DNA from: Candidatus Rokuibacteriota bacterium
GTDB lineage: Bacteria > Methylomirabilota > Methylomirabilia > Rokubacteriales > CSP1-6
Direction: 5' to 3'
Assembly: GCA_016184125.1 (NCBI GenBank)
Contig: JACPDG010000045.1
Span: forward strand, 18,754-82,753
Length of the DNA stretch: 64,000 nt
The notes beneath the pieces are model-generated. The model was given only the letters and a program-made list of their open reading frames with translations, did no database searches and was not told the origin of the DNA. Positions 18,270-26,313 of the stretch are shown piece by piece. How positions within the stretch are numbered: the first letter of the stretch is position 1; each line of letters starts with the position of its first letter. The position numbers and the translations under genes are program-made.

Positions 18270-18530
18270 ATGGAACGCGAACGCGTCCTCGATCGCGATA
18301 CCGCCGGTGACGAGCAGAGCGTCAGCGACGTGCACAACCGGGCGGGCACCTGCGGGCGATGCTTCATGCTGGTGGCTCGTTACGCGCCCCAGGTCGTCAC
18401 GACGAGCAGCATCTATCACCGTGAGTGCTTCGAAGCCTGGTACTTCGGGCGTCACGGCCGCCGGCCGACGCTGCTCCCCGGCGCCAACGGTGACCGCCAT
18501 CGGTTCCAGGTGCGCGAACGCGCCGCGTGA
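18270..18530 (+). CDS. Small Cys/His-motif protein of unknown function
   Basis: An 86-residue protein I do not recognise as a named family. It carries C-x2-C (GTCGRCFML) and, 20 residues on, H-x2-C (YHRECFEAWYFGR), an arrangement that could bind one zinc as in short LIM/treble-clef fingers. Start ATG 18270 is set by AAGGAGAAGGAGAG just upstream. It stands behind a sigma-54 promoter, so it may be part of the regulon of the NtrC-type activators in the window. Confidence 0.75.
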   Translation: MERERVLDRDTAGDEQSVSDVHNRAGTCGRCFMLVARYAPQVVTTSSIYHRECFEAWYFGRHGRRPTLLPGANGDRHRFQVRERAA

Positions 18531-18658
18531 GCGCCCTGCGCGCACGCCCACCGCGTGGCGAACAGGGCGACGACCCGGGTCAGGCGGCCGCCCGCGCGCC
18601 CGAGAGGCGCGGCGCCGAGCCCGCTGGTGTCGCTCGCGCCGTCGTCGCGTTCAGCGCC

Positions 18659-18683
18659 CGGGCCATGTCGGGGCCTCCCATGA
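18659..18683 (-). repeat. Dispersed hairpin repeat, short partial copy at the lyase start
   Basis: GGGCCATGTCGGGGCCTCCC followed by ATGAC matches, on the reverse strand, the TCATGGGGGCCCCGACATGG form of the repeat. The start codon of the following lyase gene is inside it. Confidence 0.45.
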
Positions 18684-20143
18684 CCTCAATCAGGCAGGAG
18701 CGGGACAGCCTCGGGACGAAAGCGGTGCCTGCCGAGGCGCTCTACGGTGTCTTCACCCGCCGGGCGCTCGAGACCTTCCAGCTGAGCGATCGCCGACCGC
18801 ATCCCGCGCTGATTCGCGCGTACGCCCGGGTGAAGAAGGCGGCGGCGCGAGCGAACGCGACGCTCGGCCTCATCCCCCGGCGATGGGCGGACGCGATCGC
18901 GTGGGCCGCGGACCGCGTCCTCGCCGGCGAGATTCCGGACGCCGCGGTGCTGGACGCGTTCCAGGCAGGCGCCGGGACGCCGATGCACATGAACGTCAAC
19001 GAGGTGCTGGCCAACCTCGCCAACGAGCGCCTCGGAGGACGGCGCGGGCGGTACGTGCCCGTCCATCCCAACAACCACGTCAACCTCGGCCAGTCGTCCA
19101 ACGACGTGACGCCGACCGCGATCCGGCTCATGGCGCTCGAGCTCGCTCCCCCGCTCGAGAGGGAGCTGCGGGCGCTCGAGCGCGCGTTTCGCCGCCTGGC
19201 CGCGCGCGAACGCCGCGTGCTCAAGCCCGGCCGGACGCATCTCCAGGACGCGGTCCCGATCACCTGGGGCCAGGTCTTCACCGGGTACGCGCAGGCGATT
19301 GGCGCCGCCCGCGATGCCTTCCGGGTCGCCGCCGACGAGCTGCGCGTGATCGGTCTCGGTGGGACCGCCGCGGGCACGGGTCTCACCGCGCATCCGCGGT
19401 TTCGCCGCCTCGTGATCCGCGAGCTCTCCCGCGACGCCGGCGTGCGGCTCGAGCCGGCGCCGAGCACCGTGACGACGACCTGGAGCCTGCGGCCGCTTTC
19501 CGCCTGCGCCGCGGGACTTCGCGGCATCGCGGTCGATCTCGGAAAGATCTGCTTCGACCTCCGGTTGCTCGCGTCCGGCCCGCACACCGCGATCGCGGAG
19601 ATCGTGCTGCCCGAAGTCGAACCCGGCTCGTCCATCATGCCCGGCAAGGTGAACCCGTCGGTCCCGGAGGCCGTCCAGATGGTGGCGTTCCAGGTCGCCG
19701 CTCACGACCACGCGATCGCGCTCGCTGCGGCCGCCGGCGAGCTCGAGCTCAACGTCATGTCGCCGCTCGTGGCCCTGAACCTCGGCGACGCGTTCGACCT
19801 GCTGACGGGCGCCGTCCGCCTCCTTCGCGAACGGTGCGTCCACGGGCTCCGCGTCGACCGCGATCGATCGCGAGCGCTCGTCGCCGGCAGCCTCGTGACG
19901 GCGACCGCACTCTCGCCGTACCTCGGGTACGAGGTCGTCGCCGAGCTCGTGAAGGAGGCGCTCGCCACGCGCCGGCCGCTGACCGACGTCATCGCCGCGC
20001 ACGATCTCGTCCCACGTGATGCCCTCGCTCGCCTGCTGAACCCCGGCACGCTCACCGAGCCGGAGGCCGTGGACGTCGTGCTCCGCCGCCGCATCCAGCG
20101 TGCGCCCGGGTACGCCCGCTTCCGCGCGGCGCGCGGGCTCTGA
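18680..20143 (+). CDS. aspA: Aspartase/fumarase superfamily lyase, probably aspartate ammonia-lyase
   Basis: Cytoplasmic lyase of 487 residues, likely converting aspartate to fumarate and ammonia. Superfamily blocks: GTPMHMNVNEVLANLAN, NNHVNLGQSSNDVTPTAIR, LKPGRTHLQDAVPITWGQ and the signature GSSIMPGKVNP at residues 316-326. The pattern near the start (GTKAVPAEALYGVFTRRALE) fits AspA better than FumC. ATG 18680 lies inside a partial copy of the dispersed repeat; an upstream in-frame ATG at 18665 is possible. Substrate assignment is by pattern only. Confidence 0.85.
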   Translation: MTSIRQERDSLGTKAVPAEALYGVFTRRALETFQLSDRRPHPALIRAYARVKKAAARANATLGLIPRRWADAIAWAADRVLAGEIPDAAVLDAFQAGAGTPMHMNVNEVLANLANERLGGRRGRYVPVHPNNHVNLGQSSNDVTPTAIRLMALELAPPLERELRALERAFRRLAARERRVLKPGRTHLQDAVPITWGQVFTGYAQAIGAARDAFRVAADELRVIGLGGTAAGTGLTAHPRFRRLVIRELSRDAGVRLEPAPSTVTTTWSLRPLSACAAGLRGIAVDLGKICFDLRLLASGPHTAIAEIVLPEVEPGSSIMPGKVNPSVPEAVQMVAFQVAAHDHAIALAAAAGELELNVMSPLVALNLGDAFDLLTGAVRLLRERCVHGLRVDRDRSRALVAGSLVTATALSPYLGYEVVAELVKEALATRRPLTDVIAAHDLVPRDALARLLNPGTLTEPEAVDVVLRRRIQRAPGYARFRAARGL

Positions 20144-20146
20144 TTT

Positions 20147-20270
20147 CATGGGGGGACTATCGAGGCCCCCCAAGCCCCCCGCGCTCGGAGCGCCCCGGGC
20201 GGTGCGCGGACGCACCGGCCAAAGCCGTGGCGCTCCTCGATCACCCGATTCGTTCACGCGCCCTGACGGG
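20147..20270 (+). repeat. Dispersed hairpin repeat, full copy
   Basis: Starts 4 nt after the lyase stop with CATGGGGGGACTATCGAGGC and ends GATTCGTTCACGCGCCCTGA, the same ends as copy 1. Internal arm pairs GAGCGCC/GGCGCTC and a GTGCGCGGACGCAC hairpin. The rest of the gap to 20474 holds only the promoter below. Confidence 0.75.
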
Positions 20271-20439
20271 ACGCGGCGACCACGCCGGCCGCCGACGCTC
20301 CGCAGCGACGCCGAGGAGCGAGCAGGGCGAGGCGCCCGACGAGCGCACGCCCGAGGCGTACTCCGAGTACGCCGCAGGGCGGGCCGAGGAGGGCAACGAA
20401 GCAATGCGACGCTCATCGGCGTCGCGGACCAGAAAGCGC

Positions 20440-20467
20440 TTGTGCCGGTGCGCACGAGCGCCATACT
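20440..20467 (+). promoter_or_regulatory. Promoter giving a probable leaderless transcript
   Basis: TTGTGC at 20440-20445, 16-nt spacer, CATACT at 20462-20467, then 7 nt to ATG 20475. No ribosome site precedes that ATG. Confidence 0.5.
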
Positions 20468-20474
20468 GCTAGTC

Positions 20475-21842
20475 ATGCGGCACGTCCTGGTGTCCGACGA
20501 CGCGTTCCTGTGGGAGCTCGTGCCACCATCCCCGCGCGCGCACGACACCGTGTACGTGGTCGAGGAGCCCGCCGTCCGCGCTCGCATCGCGCGACACGGG
20601 GGAACGGCGGTCGGCGGAAACCTCGCGCACCAGGCGGTCTACCGGCGCGCGTTCCGCTCGGGACACGAGCCGGTCGTGGTGGCGGTCGATCCGGCGAGAC
20701 AGGTCGCGGTCGTGCGCGCGATCCGCCGGGTGGCGCCGGCCGCGCCCGTGCTCGTCGTCTCCGACGTCACGCGCGTGCTTCGCCGCCTGCCCGGCGTGAC
20801 GACCGTCTCGCCGCGCGTGTTCGCGGAACGCGTCGTCGGCCCGGAGCTCGAACGGGCGCTGACCCGGGCCCGCGTCGACCGCATCCGCGCCCAGCTCGCG
20901 CCACGCGCGCGGGTGCTCATCATGATGCAGGACGACCCCGACCCCGACGCGATCGCTTCCGCGCTCGCGCTGCGCACGCTCCTCGGGCGCGACCGCGGCT
21001 CCGCGCCGATCGCGACGTTCGGCACGGTCACGCGGCCGGAGAACCGCGCGCTGATCGACCTGCTGCGCCTCGACGTCCGGCGGATCGGTCCCGAGGACGT
21101 CGCGCGCTACGATGGCGCCGCGATGGTCGACGTCCAGCCGAGCTTCTTCGAGGAGCGCGCGTTCGCTCGCGTGGACCTCGTCGTCGACCATCATCCCGAG
21201 GAGCGGCCCGTGCACGCCGCCGTCAAGGACGTGCGCCCGGAATACGGCGCGACGTCCACGATCCTCACGGAGTACTTGCGGGCGGCCGAGATCACGCCGA
21301 CGGCGCGGCTGGCGACGGCGCTGCTCTACGGAATCAAGACCGACACGCAGGACCTCGAGCGGGGGGCGACGCGCGCCGATCTCGACGCCTTTGCCTTCCT
21401 CCACGCTCACGCCAGCCTCGGAGCGCTCCGCCGCATCGAGCGGCCGGAGCTGTCGCCCGAGGCGCTCGATACGCTGGGACGCGGCATCCGCGACCGTCGC
21501 GTCGTCGACGGCATCGTGTTCTCGCACCTCGGCCGCATCGGCTACCCGGAGCTGGTCGCGCAGTTCGCCGACCTGTTCCTCCAGGTCCGCGGCGCGCGGT
21601 GGTCCGTCGTGTCCGGGACGGTGAACGGTGAGCTCCACGTGTCGGTCCGGGCGGCCGAACCGTCGCGCGCGGCCGGCGTGGTCGTGCGCGACGCGTTCGG
21701 CGACCTCGGGAGCGCCGGCGGTCATCGCGCGATGGCGAAGGCCGTCGTGCGGCTCGCCGACTGGCGGGCACGCGTCGGCCATCTCACCGGTGACCGGATC
21801 TTGCGGCGCTTCCGGCGCGCGCTCCGCGCGGGCCGCGGATGA
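20475..21842 (+). CDS. DHH-family phosphoesterase with N-terminal Rossmann-like domain
   Basis: A 455-residue protein. Residues about 1-125 look like a TrkA-N/Rossmann domain (VYVVEEPAVRARI, VVVAVDPARQVAVVRAIRRV), and 145 onward is a DHH phosphoesterase with metal blocks DDPDPDAIAS (153-162), MVDVQPS and VDHHPEE (DHH at 238-240), then a DHHA1-like end (GGHRAMAKAVVR). The family includes NrnA oligoribonucleases and c-di-AMP hydrolases; which activity applies is unknown. It is 6 nt from mgtE, so the two are likely co-transcribed, tempting a link between nucleotide signalling and ion transport. Confidence 0.82.
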   Translation: MRHVLVSDDAFLWELVPPSPRAHDTVYVVEEPAVRARIARHGGTAVGGNLAHQAVYRRAFRSGHEPVVVAVDPARQVAVVRAIRRVAPAAPVLVVSDVTRVLRRLPGVTTVSPRVFAERVVGPELERALTRARVDRIRAQLAPRARVLIMMQDDPDPDAIASALALRTLLGRDRGSAPIATFGTVTRPENRALIDLLRLDVRRIGPEDVARYDGAAMVDVQPSFFEERAFARVDLVVDHHPEERPVHAAVKDVRPEYGATSTILTEYLRAAEITPTARLATALLYGIKTDTQDLERGATRADLDAFAFLHAHASLGALRRIERPELSPEALDTLGRGIRDRRVVDGIVFSHLGRIGYPELVAQFADLFLQVRGARWSVVSGTVNGELHVSVRAAEPSRAAGVVVRDAFGDLGSAGGHRAMAKAVVRLADWRARVGHLTGDRILRRFRRALRAGRG

Positions 21843-21848
21843 CGGGCG

Positions 21849-23195
21849 ATGGACGAGAACGCGCGGCTGGTCGATTCGATCAAGGAGATGCTCGAGGGTG
21901 GCCGCGAGGAGCGACTCGCGGACCTCCTCGCCGAGACGCACGCGGCCGACGTCTCGGTCGTGCTCCGGGAGCTGCCGCTTTCCGACCAGGTCCAGGTGTT
22001 CCGGCTCCTCGCGCCGCAGCAGGCCGGCGCCGTGCTCTCGGAGCTCGACGACCCGACGCTGCTCGAGCTGGTCCGCACCCTGGACGAGGTCGAGGTGTCG
22101 AAGATCCTCGACCAGATGCCGTCCGACGACGTCGTCGAGGTCGTCGACGAGCTGCCGCCCGAGCAGGCCGAGAAGATCCTCGACCTCATGGAGGAGGAGA
22201 AGTCGGAGGAGGTCCAGGAGCTCCTCGAGTACGAGGAGGGCACGGCCGGCCGCCTGATGTCGCCCGACTTCATCGCCGTGCACGAGGGGGCGACGGTCGC
22301 CGAGGCGATCGAGCACATCCGCAAGGCGGCGTCCGGCGACGACCCGTTCTACCTCTATGTCGTGGACGACCACGACCACCTCGTCGGCGTCGTGCCGCTG
22401 CACCGCCTGCTCACGGTCGATCCCACGACGCCCGTCCGTGCCGTCCGGCGCGAGGACGTCGAGAGCGTCACGGTGGACACCGACCAGGAAGAGGTCGCGC
22501 GCCGGGTGCAGCGCTACGACCTGCGCGAGGTGCCGGTCGTGGACAACCGCGGGCGGCTCCTCGGCACGATCGGCATCGACGACGTGATCGACGTCATGAG
22601 CGAGGAGGCGACGGAGGACATCCAGCGCCTCGGCGGCGTCGGCGGCGACGAGACGGTGCTGGACTCCCCACGCGTGGTCTTCCGCAAGCGGCTCGTCTGG
22701 CGGCTCATCAACCTCGGCACCGCGCTGCTCGCCGCGTCCGTCATCGGCGTCTTCGAGCCGGCCATCCAGGCCCTCGCCACGCTCGCGATCTTCATGCCGA
22801 TCGTCGCGTCCATGGGCGGGATCGGCACGACCCAGACGGCCACCGTTGTCATTCGGGGAATGGCGCTCGGCGACTTCACGGCCGGGCTCCTCGCTCGCGT
22901 GCTGACCAAGGAGGTGTGGCTCGCGCTCACCACCGGCGCGGCCAACGGCCTCATCCTTGCTCTGATCGCCTACCTGTGGAAGGGCCAGGCGCTGCTGTCC
23001 GTCATCCTCGGCGCGGCGCTCCTCTTCAACATGGTCGTGGCCGCGGTGGTCGGGACGCTCGTGCCCGTCGCACTCCGGACGTTCCGCATCGACCCCGCGA
23101 TCGCGTCGAGCGTCATCATCACCGCGTTCACCGACATCTGCGGGTTCTTCTCGTTCCTCGGGCTCGCCACCCTCCTGATGTCGTTCCTGCTGTGA
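21849..23195 (+). CDS. mgtE: Magnesium transporter MgtE
   Basis: Inner-membrane Mg2+ channel of 448 residues in the canonical order: N-terminal helical sensor (about 1-130), two CBS domains (about 135-255; DPFYLYVVDDHDHLVGVVPL, VPVVDNRGRLLGTIGIDDV), and five helices from about 280. Pore signature region LATLAIFMPIVASMGGIGTT is intact, including the GIGTT Mg2+ site neighbourhood. ATG 21849 lies 6 nt after the DHH stop. Confidence 0.95.
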   Translation: MDENARLVDSIKEMLEGGREERLADLLAETHAADVSVVLRELPLSDQVQVFRLLAPQQAGAVLSELDDPTLLELVRTLDEVEVSKILDQMPSDDVVEVVDELPPEQAEKILDLMEEEKSEEVQELLEYEEGTAGRLMSPDFIAVHEGATVAEAIEHIRKAASGDDPFYLYVVDDHDHLVGVVPLHRLLTVDPTTPVRAVRREDVESVTVDTDQEEVARRVQRYDLREVPVVDNRGRLLGTIGIDDVIDVMSEEATEDIQRLGGVGGDETVLDSPRVVFRKRLVWRLINLGTALLAASVIGVFEPAIQALATLAIFMPIVASMGGIGTTQTATVVIRGMALGDFTAGLLARVLTKEVWLALTTGAANGLILALIAYLWKGQALLSVILGAALLFNMVVAAVVGTLVPVALRTFRIDPAIASSVIITAFTDICGFFSFLGLATLLMSFLL

Positions 23196-23208
23196 ACCAG
23201 AAAGACGC

Positions 23209-23238
23209 TTGGCAAGGCCCGCAAGGCACGGGTAGAAT
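23209..23238 (+). promoter_or_regulatory. Sigma-70-type promoter for the methyltransferase
   Basis: TTGGCA at 23209-23214, 18-nt spacer, TAGAAT at 23233-23238; leader about 50 nt to GTG 23296 with GGAGG at 23286-23290. Confidence 0.55.
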
Positions 23239-23295
23239 TGGCGCGCAGTCCGGGCGAAACAGGACCGGCCTCGAATCCAACTCGTCGGAGGGCTC

Positions 23296-23928
23296 GTGGT
23301 GGACGTAGCGCTGGAGAAGAGGCAGGTCCAGCGCGCGTACGAGCTGTACGCGCCGATCTACGATTTCCTCTTCGACTGGATCTTCGCCCCCGGCCGCGCC
23401 GCGGCCATCAAGCACCTCGAGCTCGCGCCGAACGACAGCGCCCTCGAGGTCGGGATCGGCACCGGTCTGAACCTTCCGCTGTACCCCGCGAGCTGCCGGC
23501 TGACCGGGATCGACCTCTCGCAGGAAATGCTGGACAAGGCCATCGAGCGGGTCCAGACGCTCGCGATGCCGGACGTGACGCTGAAGGTCATGGACGCGAC
23601 CGCGATGGACTTCGGGGACAACGAGTTCGACAAGGCCGTCGCCACGTACACGATCTCCGCGGTGCCCGACCCCGTGGCGGTGCTGCGCGAGATGCGGCGA
23701 GTCGTCAAGCCGGGCGGCATCATCGTCGTCCTGAACCACTTCAAGAGCCAGCGGCGCGTGGTGGGCCTCGTCGAGGACCTCGTCGCGCCGGTGTGCACGC
23801 GGCTCGGCTGGAAATCGAACCTGGCGCTCCAGCCGCTGCTGCGCGAGGTGGGCCTCGTGCCCGAGCTGGTCGCGAGGGTGAACCTGTTCAACGGGTGGCG
23901 CCTCGTGAAGTGCGTCAACAAGAAGTAG
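23296..23928 (+). CDS. SAM-dependent methyltransferase, PmtA/UbiE-like
   Basis: Class I methyltransferase of 210 residues. Motif I is LEVGIGTGLNLPLYP; LTGIDLSQEMLDKA, AVPDPVAVLREMRRVVKPGG and VLNHF follow in the order seen in phosphatidylethanolamine N-methyltransferases of the PmtA type. Phospholipid methylation is therefore the best guess, with a quinone or other small molecule as alternatives. GTG 23296 is followed by a second GTG codon; either could start. It overlaps the next gene by 19 nt. Confidence 0.8.
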   Translation: MVDVALEKRQVQRAYELYAPIYDFLFDWIFAPGRAAAIKHLELAPNDSALEVGIGTGLNLPLYPASCRLTGIDLSQEMLDKAIERVQTLAMPDVTLKVMDATAMDFGDNEFDKAVATYTISAVPDPVAVLREMRRVVKPGGIIVVLNHFKSQRRVVGLVEDLVAPVCTRLGWKSNLALQPLLREVGLVPELVARVNLFNGWRLVKCVNKK

Positions 23929-24947
23929 CGCGACTCGCACTCCTCGTCCTCGCGCTCGCGTCAGTCCTCCCCGTCGTCCGCGCAGGCCGCGTACTCGTGG
24001 TTGCCGCCCTGTTCCTGGCGGAGTTCCTGACCGCCGGCGCCTGGCCGGCGCTGACGCGGCTCACCAGCGCGCCGGCTCGCGAGCCGCTGCCCGTGCGCGG
24101 CGCGCTCGTCGATCGCCACATCGTTCCCGCACGGACAGCCCGGACGCCACTCGTGCTCGTGCATGGCCTCGCCCCCGAGGGCAAGGACGACACGCGCCTC
24201 GTCGCGGCCGCGTCGCTGCTCGCCCGCGCGGGCTTCGACGTCGCCGTCCCGACGATTCCCGGGCTCACGCAGCTCCGGCTGCGTCCCGAGGACGTCACGC
24301 CCGTGGTCGCCTCGCTCGCCGCGCGGCAGCGGCCGGCCGTCCTGGTCGGCGTCAGCGTGGGCGCCGGCGTTGCGATGCTGGCGGCCGCGCAGCCCGAGGT
24401 GCGCGAGCGCGTTCGCCTCGTGCTGAGCCTCGGCGGTTACGCCTCGGCCGCGGACCTCGTGCGTTTCTACCTCACGGGTGAGTACGCTTTCGGAGACACG
24501 CGCGGCCGCGTGGGACACGACCCGGCGCTCATCGAGACGTTCCTGCGCGCCAACCCCGACCTGCTCGACGCGTCGGCCCGACGCGTCCTGGCGGCCGCCG
24601 CCGCCGGGGTCGATGCGCCCCTGCACGCCCTCTCACCGGATCTGCGGGCACTCCTCGACGCGCTCTCACCGGAGCGCGTCGCGCACGCGATCACCGCTCC
24701 CCTGCTCCTCGTGCACGGCCGCGACGACATCGCCGTTCCGTACACCGAGAGTCTGCGACTCGCCGCCACGCGGCCGGAGCGTACCCGCCTCGTGTTGGTC
24801 GGCGTCGTCGGTCACGTCGAAGGCGCGGACGTCGTCGAGCGGTGGTCCGCCGTCCGCGACGTCCTTGCCCTATGGACTGTCACCTACCGCCTCCTCACCC
24901 TCGCCAGCGCGGGGCGGATGAGCGCGGGGGAGATGAGCGTCGCATGA
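23910..24947 (+). CDS. Membrane-associated alpha/beta hydrolase
   Basis: A 345-residue hydrolase with one or two N-terminal hydrophobic segments (ARLALLVLALASVLPVV and VLVVAALFLAEFLTAGAW) before the fold. Catalytic elements: oxyanion region LVLVHGLAPEGK, nucleophile elbow GVSVGAG, Asp in LVHGRDDIAVP and His in GVVGHVEG. GTG 23910 starts inside the methyltransferase gene, suggesting translational coupling and perhaps a shared lipid-related role. Substrate unknown. Confidence 0.78.
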   Translation: MRQQEVARLALLVLALASVLPVVRAGRVLVVAALFLAEFLTAGAWPALTRLTSAPAREPLPVRGALVDRHIVPARTARTPLVLVHGLAPEGKDDTRLVAAASLLARAGFDVAVPTIPGLTQLRLRPEDVTPVVASLAARQRPAVLVGVSVGAGVAMLAAAQPEVRERVRLVLSLGGYASAADLVRFYLTGEYAFGDTRGRVGHDPALIETFLRANPDLLDASARRVLAAAAAGVDAPLHALSPDLRALLDALSPERVAHAITAPLLLVHGRDDIAVPYTESLRLAATRPERTRLVLVGVVGHVEGADVVERWSAVRDVLALWTVTYRLLTLASAGRMSAGEMSVA

Positions 24948-25122
24948 CTTCGTTGCGCTCGTTGCCGCTCCCTGCGAGCGCTGCACACCGGTCCGCCGTC
25001 TTCCGAGCGTCGGAAAACTTTCGGCTACCTGATGGCATCCGCGTGGACAGTCTGGCGCCCGCCCCGGCACGACCGTTCTGCAATCCCTTGGAATCTCGAC
25101 CTGCCCCGCTCCTTCTCAGCCG

Positions 25123-25137
25123 TGGCACCGACCTTGC
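25123..25137 (+). promoter_or_regulatory. Sigma-54 (-24/-12) promoter upstream of the FecR-domain gene
   Basis: TGGCACCGACCTTGC: perfect TGGCAC, GG (25124-25125) and GC (25136-25137) spaced by 10 nt, and TTGC at -12. Predicted start about 25149, 37 nt before ATG 25186. The rest of the 24948-25185 gap has no gene that I can see. Confidence 0.75.
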
Positions 25138-25185
25138 GGACACCGGGGTTCGCAGTCCGAGCCTGATTCGGAAGGGGCGAACTTC

Positions 25186-26289
25186 ATGCGCACAGTGGGC
25201 AGAATCGTCGTACTGTCGGCAGCGATCATGCTCGTCGCGGCGCCCGCGGCGGCGCAGCGCGTCGGCGTCGTGACGACGGCACAGGGCCAGGTCACGCTTG
25301 CGCGGGCCAGCGCGCCGCCGGCTCCGCTCAAGTTCCGCGAGGACGTGCTGGTCCGTGACCGCATCACCACGGGCGAGCACTCCCTGGCGCGGATCCTGTT
25401 CGGTGGCAGGGCCGTGGTGACGGTCAGCGAGCGATCGATGCTCACTGTCACCGACTCGAACGTGACGTCGGTCATCGAGATGGGACGCGGGCGGCTCGCG
25501 CTCGCCGTGGCGCGGGAACGCATGGCTCCGGGGGCGTCGATCGAGATCCGGACGCCGAATGCCGTCGCCGCCGTGCGCGGGACTGTCGTCGTGGCCGAGG
25601 TGCTGCCCTCTGACGGTGCACCGGGTGGCGTCGTGTCCCGGTTCACCGTGCTCAAGGGCCTCGTCGACGTCTCCCGGTTCGATCCGCGCTCGCAGGTTCC
25701 CCTCGGTCCGGCCGTGTCGCTCCGCGCCCGGGAGCAGGTGGAGATCTCGCGTGCGGCCAATGTGATTCGCACCACGCTGTCGGAGGCGGGCGCGCGCCGG
25801 CTGGCGGGCGCGTTCACGGTGTCCCCAGCCAGTCAGCCGATCGCGACGAAGGCCACCAGCGACGAGCACATCCGCGAGGCGATGAAGCATGCCGCGCGCT
25901 TCGCGAACGAGCAGCAGCGCGAGGACCGGCGTGGGCCTGGCGGCCGGTCGTCGGTCTCGGACGACGGCAAGGACGACCGCGACACCGCCGACCGGGAGCG
26001 GGACGATCGGATGCCGTCGCCCCGCGACGCGAGTCGTCGTGACGGTCCGTCGAACAATCGGGGTTCCGGCGCGGAGGGGTTCAAGGCCCAAGGGTTCAAG
26101 TCCGAAGCGTACAAGTTCGAAGGGGCCAAGAAGGGGCCGTCCTCCGTGGACCGGATCAACACCGTCCCCGTGAACGACCTCCTCCGGCCGATCACGCGCA
26201 CCGACACACTGTCGAGCATCAACGACGCGCTGAACGACGGCCCGGGCAACAGGAACAAGGTGAAGCCCGACAAGTCGAAGAAACGCTAG
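25186..26289 (+). CDS. Secreted FecR-domain protein with charged repetitive tail
   Basis: A 367-residue exported protein: Sec signal 1-24 (VVLSAAIMLVAAPAAAQ), a FecR domain about 30-190 (VGVVTTAQGQVTLARASAPP, VRDRITTGEHSLARILFGG, IRTPNAVAAVRGTVVVAE), then a low-complexity charged tail with a short repeat (GFKAQGFKSEAYKFEGAKK). FecR domains in proteins of this type bind or organise envelope polymers rather than sense iron. It is transcribed from a sigma-54 promoter and convergent with the sigma-54 activator gene next door, which is its likely regulator. Confidence 0.82.
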   Translation: MRTVGRIVVLSAAIMLVAAPAAAQRVGVVTTAQGQVTLARASAPPAPLKFREDVLVRDRITTGEHSLARILFGGRAVVTVSERSMLTVTDSNVTSVIEMGRGRLALAVARERMAPGASIEIRTPNAVAAVRGTVVVAEVLPSDGAPGGVVSRFTVLKGLVDVSRFDPRSQVPLGPAVSLRAREQVEISRAANVIRTTLSEAGARRLAGAFTVSPASQPIATKATSDEHIREAMKHAARFANEQQREDRRGPGGRSSVSDDGKDDRDTADRERDDRMPSPRDASRRDGPSNNRGSGAEGFKAQGFKSEAYKFEGAKKGPSSVDRINTVPVNDLLRPITRTDTLSSINDALNDGPGNRNKVKPDKSKKR

Positions 26290-26313
26290 ATAGATAGCGG
26301 CTCGGCTCCTCCC

